Below are positions 1 through 8,900 of a stretch of DNA of 64,000 nt, piece by piece. Positions within the stretch are counted from its first letter, which is position 1. Every line of letters begins with the position of its first letter. This DNA is from CAVQEG01 sp963711465 (GTDB lineage: Bacteria > Bacteroidota > Ignavibacteria > OLB7). The translations under genes and the position numbers were made by a program. The notes beneath the pieces are model-generated. The model searched no databases. It saw nothing but the letters and a program-made list of their open reading frames with translations, and was not told the origin of the DNA. The stretch spans positions 730,878 to 794,877 of the forward strand of contig CAVQEG010000002.1 in assembly GCA_963711465.1 (NCBI GenBank), read 5' to 3'.

Positions 1-1341
1 GATTACTACCTCTGCAAGCCGTGGGACCCCCCCGAGGAGCACCTCTTCCCCGTCGTCGACGATCTGCTCGATGCCTGGCAGGCCGACTACCTGCCCGAAG
101 CGGCCGGCCTGCGTCTGGTGGGCAATCAGTGGTCGCCGCACTCACACGAGATCAAGAATTTCCTCGGCAGCAATCTGATTCCGTACCGATGGCTCGATGT
201 CGCCCGTTCGGCCGAAGCCGAACCGCTGCTCGACGCCGCAGGTGTGATGCCCGACGATCTTCCGGCACTGATTCTCGAAGACGGGACCGCGCTGAAGAAT
301 CCGTCGCTCAGCGAGGTCGCCTCCGCGCTCGGGCGCGCGGCTGTCGCCATGCACGATCTCTACGATCTGGTGATCGTCGGCGCCGGCCCCGCCGGCCTCG
401 CCGCTGCCGTCTACGGCGCGTCCGAAGGTCTGCGCACGCTGCTGCTCGACCGACATGCGCCGGGCGGACAGGCGGGATCGAGTTCTCGCATCGAGAATTA
501 CCTCGGCTTTCCAGCCGGCGTCAGCGGCAGTGAGCTCACGCGCCGCGCACTGCTCCAGGCGCAGCGCCTCGGAGCGGAATTCCTCGCACCGGCCGACGTG
601 ACCGCCATCGGTCTCGAGGGCGGATACAAGAAACTCACGCTCGCTTCGGGAACGATGGTCGTTGCGCGCTCGATGCTCGCAGCCACCGGCATGATCTACC
701 GCACACACCCGGCCGAGGGAATCGGTGCATTCGTCGGCGCCGGTGTCTACTACGGTGCGGCGAATTCCGAGGCGCAGGCAATTGCAGGCGAATGCGTCGC
801 CGTCGTCGGCGGGGGCAACTCCGCCGGACAATCCGCCATGTACCTCTCGCGCTTCGCTCGCGACGTCCTCCTCATCGTCCGTCGCAACGGTCTCGAAGAA
901 ACCATGTCCCGCTACCTCATCGATCAGATAGCGGCGACGCAGAACATTCACCTCGTGCCTCGCACGAATATCGAGCGCGCCGAAGGCAACGGTCGCCTCG
1001 AACGGCTCACCCTGCGAAACGTCGACGACGACGTCTGTCGGGCCGAACACGTCGCTGCCCTCTTCGTGTTCATCGGAACGCGACCGCACAGCGACTGGCT
1101 TCCGGACGCCGTGCTTCGCGACGAACGGGGCTTCGTCCTTACCGGCCGCGATGCATCGCTGCGCAACGAATTCCAGAAGCTCTGGAAGATCCCGCGCGAA
1201 CCGCTTCCGCTCGAGTCGAGCGTTCCCGGCGTCTTCGCCGCCGGCGATCTTCGAGCCGGTGCAATGAACCGCGTGGCCTCCGCCGTCGGCGAAGGATCCA
1301 TGTCGGTGAAGCTGGTGCACGAGTACCTGGCGGTGACGTAG
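1..1341 (+). CDS. FAD-dependent thioredoxin-reductase-like oxidoreductase, 5' end missing
   Basis: The reading frame is open from the first base, so only the last 446 residues are present. The order seen is: the tail of a probable receiver domain (DYYLCKPWDPPEE, where K-P is the usual beta5 end of a receiver), a glutaredoxin-like segment whose active site reads W-S-P-H-S instead of C-P-x-C, then a class II pyridine nucleotide-disulfide reductase. The FAD motif GAGPAG lies about residues 127-132, a second NAD(P)H-binding motif is GGGNSAG, and a C-terminal FAD contact is GVFAAGDLR. The redox CxxC of true thioredoxin reductases is absent: the matching stretch is GVYYGAANSEA. Known response regulator/thioredoxin-reductase fusions share this architecture. 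Thiol-disulfide reduction by the usual mechanism is therefore unlikely. A cytosolic flavin-dependent NAD(P)H oxidoreductase or signalling role is more plausible. It converges on the lyase gene 32 bp downstream. Confidence 0.88.
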   Translation, partial: DYYLCKPWDPPEEHLFPVVDDLLDAWQADYLPEAAGLRLVGNQWSPHSHEIKNFLGSNLIPYRWLDVARSAEAEPLLDAAGVMPDDLPALILEDGTALKNPSLSEVASALGRAAVAMHDLYDLVIVGAGPAGLAAAVYGASEGLRTLLLDRHAPGGQAGSSSRIENYLGFPAGVSGSELTRRALLQAQRLGAEFLAPADVTAIGLEGGYKKLTLASGTMVVARSMLAATGMIYRTHPAEGIGAFVGAGVYYGAANSEAQAIAGECVAVVGGGNSAGQSAMYLSRFARDVLLIVRRNGLEETMSRYLIDQIAATQNIHLVPRTNIERAEGNGRLERLTLRNVDDDVCRAEHVAALFVFIGTRPHSDWLPDAVLRDERGFVLTGRDASLRNEFQKLWKIPREPLPLESSVPGVFAAGDLRAGAMNRVASAVGEGSMSVKLVHEYLAVT

Positions 1342-1373
1342 TTCACGCCGCCCCGCGGGCCCACTTCCATCCG

Positions 1374-4130
1374 CTACCGTCGCAGCAGCACGCACATCCG
1401 TGTCTCACTGCGTCCCTCCGTCTGCAGCGTATAACTGTACACCCCATCGGGAAGCCCCGTTGCCTCGAGTACGAAGCCGTGATCGCCTGCAGACAACACA
1501 CTGCTCACCGCCGTTCGCACCGCCCGTCCGAGCGCGTCGTGAACCACGATCGTCACTCGCTCGCGCCGGGGCAGTCGGAATGCTATCGTCGTCGAGGTTG
1601 AAAAGGGATTCGGACGATTCGCCGAGAGCATCGATCGGCCAGACACGTCCTCGGGCGATTCCACACCCGCCACCGCGGCTCCGAACCGAAGCACACCGGC
1701 GACCGAGGTGACCGACGCACCGTTCGCATTCTCGACGACCGTTACGTTCGGCTCATCGATCGTCACCGCGTAATGCGTCGACGGCTTCAACCCCGTCAGC
1801 AGGTGCAGTGCCCGCGCGGCGCCACGTACCGCGTAGGCAAGGCTCCTCAGAGTGTCGCCACCGGGAGCCGATCCTTCGGCGAACATCACCACGTACTGCC
1901 GGCCGTCTCCGAGCAGAACGTTCGCTCCCGTCATCTTCCCATCCTCCGCGATTACGGTGTTCGCGGCAATCGGCGCGACGTCCCTCGCAGACGGATGCAG
2001 CACCGTCAGGTAGTTGGTCGACAGCGCTGCACTCATGTCCCGCTCCTCCACGCGCCAGGTCCCGCTGTTGAATCCATACGGATTGCAGTCAGGAATTGTC
2101 CCGGCGCACGGATCGGGGTTCTGTCGCTCATCGACTGCCGTCAACGAGAGATTCTCCGGCAGGAGAAACGCCATGTCCAGCCGCGAATTACCCTGTCGCA
2201 TTTCGAGCGACGCCGATGCCGTTTGCGGCTCGTTCGGGCAGTGCCAGCGCAGATGCGCCCGGTACGGTCCCAGCGGATTGCTCGACGGTCGGATCTTCGT
2301 GCGGTCGTACACCACGAAGACATCCCCACCCGGAATGCAGGCGAAGCTCCGGTCGAACTGCTCCACGGTGCGAGCCGCGGGATCGGTGGTATCGGCGCCG
2401 TGATCGTAGGCCGACGCCAGGTCACTTCGAACGTAGGTATACCCGTCGGTCTGCTCGGCCGCCATCACCTCGTCGCGCCCCCAGCTGCCCTGTCCTCCGC
2501 AGAACCGTGAATCATCGGTGGCCGGATACTGATAGTCGCCGTAGTCGTCGACAAACAGCGTATTAGCGGCAGCGGAGGCGTCGTATTGAGAATTCTGTGA
2601 ACTCCCCACGATGCCGATCGATCCGACATCTCCCTTCCAGTTGGCAGCGTCGACCAGCAGATAATCGTCTGCCCGCTTGATCACGATCGTACCGGCGTCG
2701 TTGTGCTGGTGGTCGTCGTAATACGCCGCCCCCTGGTGAATCGACGCCCACGTCGCCGTATCCGACCAGTCGCTTCGCATGATGAAGTATGGAATCGCTC
2801 CGTTGGTCTCTCCGCCCTGGGGATACGGGGGGCCAAAGGCCGAGTAGTACGGTGGCTCGGTCAACTCCGTCGACGGACGAGTCAGGTCGGTGAAATAGAA
2901 ATCCTCCCACTCGACCGGCTGATAGACGAGCTGATAGATATCGTCGGGGAAATCGGGATACGGAGAGGTCTTCGCGATTTCATCGTAGGCGAAATGCTGC
3001 GCGCCGGGTCCGTCCGCACTCGAGGCGAGAACGTACGCGAGGCGCACCGGCAGACTCCGGAAGATCACCGCGCCGTAATCGCCGCCGTAGTCACCGGTGG
3101 CGTCCATTTCAAATCGATTGGGCATCAGACCGTGCTTCAGGGCGCGAAGTATCTGCGAGAACCACGACTGATGTGCAGCGATCAGATCCTCACCCGTTGC
3201 CGACTTCACGACCAGCAGATAGTCGATGATCATGTTGTATGTGGCCGTCCCGTACGCCCAGCCCTGGAAATCGAATCCACCCTTGAACGGTGCTCCCGTA
3301 ATATTCCGCCCATTGTATTCCCGAGCACATTGCGGACGCGTGCCGCCTTCGAAGAGTTGCGCGAAATAGTCCTCCGGTACGTGGTCGGGCGTAATGAGAT
3401 CGCTCGGTGCATTGTCGAATCGCACACGCGACCAGTCGATCATCTCCTGTGCCTTCGCGTTGTCACCATACGACGCGTATCCCATCATCGCCGTCCCGTA
3501 GAGGTGCCCGACGAAGTAATTGCCGTCGGAATGATCGTTCCGCTGATAGGCGCTGTCGCTGAGCTCGGTGTACCAGGCGTTCATCAGCGCGATCATCGCC
3601 GCTTTCCGAGTGGTGCCGAGCCGATCGTAACACCAGTCGTAGGCCAGTGCGAGGACGGGACAGCAGTTTCGCGTCGAGTAGTAATTGTCCGGCACGAGGG
3701 GACCGTATCCGTTGGGCGGCAGGTTGTCCGGATCGGACTGCGCGCGAATCATTTCGTCGACGAGCGCCAGGAGCTTATCCGCGTACGAGGCGTCGCCTGT
3801 CATCTGGTAGGCAAGTCCGAGCGGCACGGCGGCGCTGAGCCAACCCTCGCCCTGGTAATCGTAGAAAATCGAGTTATCCGGGTGATCGGTCCGGGAGGCG
3901 TATTTGAACTGGTGAATTGCGTACGTTTTCAGCTGGTCGGCCCGGTCCTTCAGGCGGATCCATGTGGGATCACCGGCGTCACGTTTCGCCAGAAGACGTG
4001 CCTTGCTTTCGGGAGTCAGGAGGATGCGGGGGTGGGAGGAGACGACGGGGAGTCCCGTGGCAGGGAGTACGGCCGGGGAAATGAACAACGACACAACGGA
4101 CAACCAACAAACCAGGCGAGCGGTTCGCAT
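1374..4130 (-). CDS. Secreted heparinase II/III-family polysaccharide lyase with T9SS sorting domain
   Basis: This 918-aa protein probably cleaves uronic-acid polysaccharides outside the cell. An ATG 33 nt upstream is also open, but I place the start at 4130 because AGAGG lies 7 nt before it and the encoded MRTARLVCWLSVVSLF is a clean signal peptide. After SSHPRILLTPE comes an alpha-helical toroid-type region (about residues 30-400). The heparinase II/III beta domain follows, marked by DDHQHNDAGTIVIKR and LLVDAANWKGD, where H and D residues are the expected catalytic or metal-site positions. The last 85 residues form a T9SS type-A sorting domain (ANRPNPFSTSTTIAF, then LGRAV, then GVYSYTL). 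Family assignment rests on motifs only, and the substrate cannot be predicted. Confidence 0.85.
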   Translation of the reverse strand: MRTARLVCWLSVVSLFISPAVLPATGLPVVSSHPRILLTPESKARLLAKRDAGDPTWIRLKDRADQLKTYAIHQFKYASRTDHPDNSIFYDYQGEGWLSAAVPLGLAYQMTGDASYADKLLALVDEMIRAQSDPDNLPPNGYGPLVPDNYYSTRNCCPVLALAYDWCYDRLGTTRKAAMIALMNAWYTELSDSAYQRNDHSDGNYFVGHLYGTAMMGYASYGDNAKAQEMIDWSRVRFDNAPSDLITPDHVPEDYFAQLFEGGTRPQCAREYNGRNITGAPFKGGFDFQGWAYGTATYNMIIDYLLVVKSATGEDLIAAHQSWFSQILRALKHGLMPNRFEMDATGDYGGDYGAVIFRSLPVRLAYVLASSADGPGAQHFAYDEIAKTSPYPDFPDDIYQLVYQPVEWEDFYFTDLTRPSTELTEPPYYSAFGPPYPQGGETNGAIPYFIMRSDWSDTATWASIHQGAAYYDDHQHNDAGTIVIKRADDYLLVDAANWKGDVGSIGIVGSSQNSQYDASAAANTLFVDDYGDYQYPATDDSRFCGGQGSWGRDEVMAAEQTDGYTYVRSDLASAYDHGADTTDPAARTVEQFDRSFACIPGGDVFVVYDRTKIRPSSNPLGPYRAHLRWHCPNEPQTASASLEMRQGNSRLDMAFLLPENLSLTAVDERQNPDPCAGTIPDCNPYGFNSGTWRVEERDMSAALSTNYLTVLHPSARDVAPIAANTVIAEDGKMTGANVLLGDGRQYVVMFAEGSAPGGDTLRSLAYAVRGAARALHLLTGLKPSTHYAVTIDEPNVTVVENANGASVTSVAGVLRFGAAVAGVESPEDVSGRSMLSANRPNPFSTSTTIAFRLPRRERVTIVVHDALGRAVRTAVSSVLSAGDHGFVLEATGLPDGVYSYTLQTEGRSETRMCVLLRR

Positions 4131-4467
4131 GACGGTGCCTCTACGTGCGAAGTGTGATTTCAAATGGCGGGGTCCCGATGGACGAGCGCCGGGCAGATCG
4201 GCGCAAATATATCCCGAATTCGGTATGGTGACGCCGACCGCGCGGTGCGGCGTGGGGCGACTCGCCCGGCCTTCGAGACGCTTCCCTCCCTCGGCGCCAC
4301 GTGTCCGTGACGCTCACCCCCTCACCGGCGGCCACCGATCGCCGGAAGCCATCTGAAGTCTGCCTGCCGATCCACAGATCCGTAGCATATTCGCGTCAGT
4401 TGCATTCCACCCCTATTGCCTTCTCCTCGAGTCCGAACAGAAGCGCTACGCCGTCGATCCTGCATCC
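4131..4467. other. Intergenic region without a recognisable gene
   Basis: This 337-bp stretch lies between the lyase start and a small minus-strand ORF. Apart from the promoter-like TATATTTG at 4204-4211 I see no coding pattern or structured element. Confidence 0.5.
4204..4211 (-). promoter_or_regulatory. Putative -7 promoter element of the lyase gene
   Basis: On the minus strand the sequence reads TATATTTG, an exact match to the Bacteroidota-type TAnnTTTG element. It lies 73 nt upstream of the ATG at 4130. No convincing -33 TTG is seen at the expected distance, so the call is tentative. Confidence 0.4.
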
Positions 4468-4788
4468 TCAACCAAGAACGGCGAGGCACGCAGCCAGTCG
4501 GTCTCGATCCCCGGAGAGGGACCATTGCCACGGCTCTTCAAATGCGGGGCGCTCGCCAATCTGCTGCTGACTGAAATGTTCCGCCATCCGGCGATGCAAG
4601 GCGGCTCGGTCATCCGGATCGGTCAGATACCGTCGTTCAACAGCCGTTACCGGATAGATGCGGGCAAAATGCAGGCCCCTTGCGGAGAACACGCCGTATA
4701 CGACGTACACGGGATCACCAGAGCGGACGTGGAGTCCGCTCGCAATGGTGAGCGGCAACTCCAAACATCGTGCGGCAATCGCGTACAT
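4468..4788 (-). CDS. Small hypothetical protein, 106 aa
   Basis: I do not recognise the family. The residue composition is protein-like: a hydrophobic, beta-like first half (MYAIAARCLELPLTIASG, then VYVVYGVFSARGLHFARIYP) and a charged helical second half (RRMAEHFSQQQ). No signal peptide or membrane segment is evident. A GTG 27 nt upstream is in frame, but the ATG at 4788 leaves a tidier N-terminus. No good ribosome-binding site precedes either start. It is divergent from the broken lipoprotein gene that begins 60 bp away. In GC-rich DNA a chance ORF of this length is possible. Confidence 0.4.
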   Translation of the reverse strand: MYAIAARCLELPLTIASGLHVRSGDPVYVVYGVFSARGLHFARIYPVTAVERRYLTDPDDRAALHRRMAEHFSQQQIGERPAFEEPWQWSLSGDRDRLAACLAVLG

Positions 4789-4847
4789 TCGGCACGACCC
4801 ATCCCGCCGTCCCACGGAATCCGATCAATATCGATTGCTTCGGCGAG

Positions 4848-5790
4848 ATGAAGACACGCTTCCACGTTCGTGTGCTCACGGCCTGCATTACCGTGACGCA
4901 GTGCGCGTGCAGCGGTGACGGAAATCCCACCGCTGCGAACGGTCCGGTCTCGGGAACGATCACTACCGGTGCAGACGTCCCGCTCGTCAGCGTGCCGGTA
5001 GGCACGACCGGCGGCATCGTCGGCGTCTCCTTCGCCGCCCCCGGCGGTCATTGTTCGGTCCGGAGGATATCGGCGATGTGGTATTTCGAGGAACGATTCC
5101 AGAAGCTGGGCAAGCCACGCCTGTACGATTCCTACGACAATTACTACCACCTGCTCGCGACCGAACCGGACTATCGCGGATCGTCGTCCGACTGGATTCC
5201 AACCCCGCAGATCCCGGAGGATGACAACCGCGGTTATCGTCTCGCTTCAGCGGTTCAAAGCGAGAATGCCTCGCATTTCGACCAGGTAATGCGTCTGCTG
5301 AAGGAATCGAACTGGGTCGGCGCCAAGTAGGGGAACGACCATCTATGTCGCGGACCCGAATTATCCCGGAGAGCAGCGAACGATTGGATTCAATCCCGGA
5401 ACGGGACGTTTCGATTCGTACGTGTCGGGTGCCAATGCAGCGTTCAAGCAGACGTTCGACTGGGTCATTCACGTCGGCGAATACGCGCTGATCGAACCGG
5501 CGACGATGGAGAATCTGTGGGGACAATTCGAGGATGGGAGCATTGGAACGAAGCCGGTCAGCAACGGGAACGCTCCGTTTCCGACGGCGACGGTGAGGCT
5601 CGATTGGAGTGCGAATGGCCGCGGCGGAACGATGGCGGTGGTCGACGGACAGCGGGTGACGATTCCCGGATATCCTGCGCGACTGGTGTTTTCGGCAACG
5701 AATTCAGCCGGCACGACCACGTACACGGCGGTATGCGCGGGATTCGGCGGCGATCTCATTTGCAGCGGGAACGGTGTGGCCTCGTCACGG
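4848..5790 (+). pseudogene. Broken lipoprotein gene resembling C39-like (papain-fold) peptidases
   Basis: The first part starts at the ATG at 4848, encodes a lipoprotein-like leader (MKTRFHVRVLTACITVTQC) and runs to a TAG at 5328. The protein then continues in the next frame: TTIYVADPNYPGEQRTIG and FDSYVSGANAAFKQTFDWV, ending around ICSGNG. The I-Y-V-A-D-P-N-Y-P-G stretch resembles the histidine-to-asparagine/aspartate region of bacterial C39-like peptidase domains. The region where the cysteine motif should sit looks truncated (PGGHCSVRRISAMWYFEE). A frameshift near 5328 plus an internal deletion makes expression as an intact product unlikely. The enzyme assignment is weak. The interruption is directly visible. 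Confidence 0.55.
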
Positions 5791-5796
5791 CAGTCA

Positions 5797-5889
5797 CCGA
5801 CGATCGTCGGGATTCAATGTGAGCGATTTCCGCAGGCGTATGCGGAACGTCCTGAGTCCGTCCGGAGACAATTCGAGGTCCTGCAGTGC
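5797..5889 (-). pseudogene. Remnant of a TPR-HTH regulator C-terminus
   Basis: This frame encodes ALQDLELSPDGLRTFRIRLRK followed by SLTLNPDDRR and a stop. It aligns with the last residues of the two regulators at 26585-28651 and 28716-30749 (LELTPEGLKTLRKRLRKSL). Only the second half of the LuxR-like helix-turn-helix is left. It lies 54 bp beyond the stop of the 1830-aa head gene and in the same orientation, so the surface-protein array is bracketed by regulator sequence. Confidence 0.7.
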
Positions 5890-5942
5890 CCCGGACAGCG
5901 TTCGAGCTGTCGGGGGCACGATTGCAGAACTGATTGGACGGA

Positions 5943-8900
5943 CTACCGCACAATCACCAGCTTGTCGACCACCTGTTCGCTCGGCATCTTGAGCACCACC
6001 AGGTAGGTACCGGCCGGCAGCTGACTGCCGTCGATGCGAATGGCGTAGCGTCCGGCCTCCACGTTCTGGCGCTCCAGCGGGCGCATCACTTCGCGACCCG
6101 ACTGATTGTAGATGGTCACGCTCGCGGGACCGGATGCCGGGATGGAGAATCGGAGTTCGGTGGTGCCGGTGAACGGATTCGGCTGTGCCTGAATTCGTGC
6201 GGTCGTACCTCCCGTTGTCGCTTCTCTGCGCAGCTTGCCGAAGCTCGAGTCGTGATCGACCCACGCGGAATACCCGGCCAGCGGCGTCCGCGTGTACGGC
6301 CTCACCGAATCGGCTAGCTCGACGACACGCAGCCGAATGAAGTACGTGCCACTCAGCAGGTCGTAGACCGGGTCGAGGACAACCGATTGTGAGTCGAGCA
6401 CCGGCGAGACGACCACCGAATCCATCCGCGCGGCAACCACTCCCGTGTTGGAGTCGACGAGTTCGCAGACGACGGCGATGCTACTTCCGGCAGCTGCCGA
6501 CGAGTCCCCAAAGAATCGGGCGACGAGCTCCACACCGAAGCCCGTGCTGTCTCCGGTTGAGAACGCGTCGGTCCGAAGGCGTTCGACCGCTTGTGGCAGG
6601 CTGTCGATCGGCGTGAACGGATCGGCGAGTGTCACGACGGGAATCGGTGACGAGGTGGTGGCGGTGGCGTACCAGACATCGCGCAGTCCGACGATGTAGC
6701 CGGCCCGCGTCGAGTCTTCGGCTCGCAGGGCGAGCTCGCGGCCGTCGGAGAGGTAACCGGTGGGTCGACCGAACTTCGCGAAGAACTGTCGGCTGGTCCG
6801 GAATGCGGTGTCACCGGTGACCGCATCGGTCGTGCGATAGAGCGCTGCGAAGCGGTTCTCGAGGTTGACCGGCGATGACGTTCCCGACGGCTGGTCGCCG
6901 CCCCAGGTATACGTTCTTGGATAATCGGACTTGAACCGATCGCTCGCCCACCGCACGAGCAGCTGATGCATTGCTTCCGGATTTCCATTGACCGGAGGCA
7001 GGTGATAGGTGATGGCCGAGAATGTACTGTCGGTGCTGTCGGCGAGCGTGCTGTACTGATTCAGTGCACCAATGTTCGGCCAGGCAAAGGGAGTCGGCGT
7101 GGCGATTTTCACTGCGTCGTATGCGCAGCGTGCGGTGTAGCCGGGCGCTTCAATCGAGTCCCACTGCATCTCGACGATCGCTCCTCCCGGGAGCGTGTCG
7201 TAGGTGCGACGCAGTCGTGTCTCGGTAAAGTCCTGCGCTGACCAGAGAATCAGATTCGGTCCGAGGTGCTCTTCCCACGTCGCGACGTCCTGCACCTCCT
7301 GCCAGAGGTTCTGCTGCTGGTCCAGCGACGGATGCACATGCATGCCGCCGGGGTTGTTCAGCAAATGCACGTTCAGATGCGTCAGTTGCTGACCGCCGTA
7401 GTCATCAACCAGACGAGCATGCATGATGTCGCTGTTGTTGGGGTCGACCTGCTGCTGCCAGGCGATGCCGCAGTTGCTATCCAGTGAGACGATGTGCGCG
7501 AAGCTCGTGACAGTCGGATACTGTCCCGCGTAGCCGAACGCCTGCGTCTGGGCTTTGCTCACTGTGTCGAACGGCGTCAGGCCGCCCGAACTCCACCACG
7601 CCCCGCCGAGGTAGCGGTGGCGGGCAACGATGCCGGCGACGCTGTCACTCCAGGCGATGAACTCACCCCCATTTGCGCGGTTGATCACCGGCGTGCCCCA
7701 CTGTGTCGGGTCGAGTCCGGCGTGCCAGCCGATCGTCTCGATTGTCAACTGTGGCGTTGCCGGTCCGTCGCCACTCGAAAAGATGTTCCGGTAGCAAATC
7801 TCCCGGTCGCTGGCATGAGCGCTGTCGGTCGAGTGGGCCGTCCACACGACGGAAACGATCGTATCGCGGGTATATCCGCTGCCGGTTCCCGGTCTGGTCC
7901 GAAACGTCAGCGAAGGAAACCGATTCTCCCAGCGCGACTCCGACGGCACCTCGTCGTTTATCGACACCGGCACTTCGAACGCCTTCGGTTCCCAGAGGAT
8001 CGAGCCGAGCGGCATGTCGTCGGAGCGAAGCGATCGGCGATAGAAGATCGTATCGAAGGTGTTGGTCGGATCGCTGGGATTCCAGCGGAAGTAGACGCAG
8101 TGGTAGCGCGATCCATCGAAGACGATATGCCGCTGATTACTGAAGCGCAGATCACCGGCCACCACGCTCTCGTCCGGCGGCAGGTAGGTGATCTCCAGCA
8201 ATGCGCCGTGGCCCGGATTGAGTGCGATGCGGAACGAGCTGTCGGCGGCGATCGCCGTGTCGAGTCCGACGCGGGGGCCGGTCGCAAGTGGCAGCGTGTC
8301 GGTGGTCGGTTCAATCTCCCGCACGCGGACGAAGTTGTACTGGCTCGAATCGGGGTGGCGGAGATTGAGCCGCACGTCGATGACGCGCATCTCCGAGACC
8401 GAGTCCATCATCCGACCGCGCGCCGAGGTGGGCGAGATGGAGTAGTCGCCGCGAGGGCGCTCGAAGGTGCGCCGGTTGACCAGGAACATGTAGTTGGTAT
8501 CCCGCATCGGGTCGCCCGTCGTGTCGTGCCTGGGCTCGAAGAGGCCGACCTCGACGTAAGTGTGCTCGGGTGAATCGGCCACGAGTGAGTCACCGATCGT
8601 GTTGAGGCCCGGAATGAGGATTTTGTCCCGGCGGTAGGCGGTGACCGAGGAGAAAATCTCGTCGGAGGGGACGGGGCGGTAGCCGACGCCGCGTTCGAGC
8701 GCCGTCGCCGTGTCCCAATTGTGTGCCGTTTCCCCATAGGGGAAGTACGTGATCGTGTAGTTCTGGGGCACCGTGTAGTTGATGCTGTACGTATTGCGCC
8801 ATGCGAGCTTCATCAGCTCGGGTCCGATCCGGTGCAGCCAGTGATCAATCTCTTTGGTTGCCCGACTTCGCACGCCCCAGCCGGTGTAGAAGTCGGGGAT

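Noticed and set aside
142..1395. 417-codon minus-strand frame across the flavoprotein gene
   Set aside because: The sense strand has FAD and NAD(P)H motifs; the antisense frame does not resemble a protein family.
2703..4157. Long plus-strand open frame of 484 codons opposite the lyase gene
   Set aside because: It is antisense to a gene with clear motifs, Arg/Val-rich and without recognisable domains; it is a shadow caused by GC-rich codon use.
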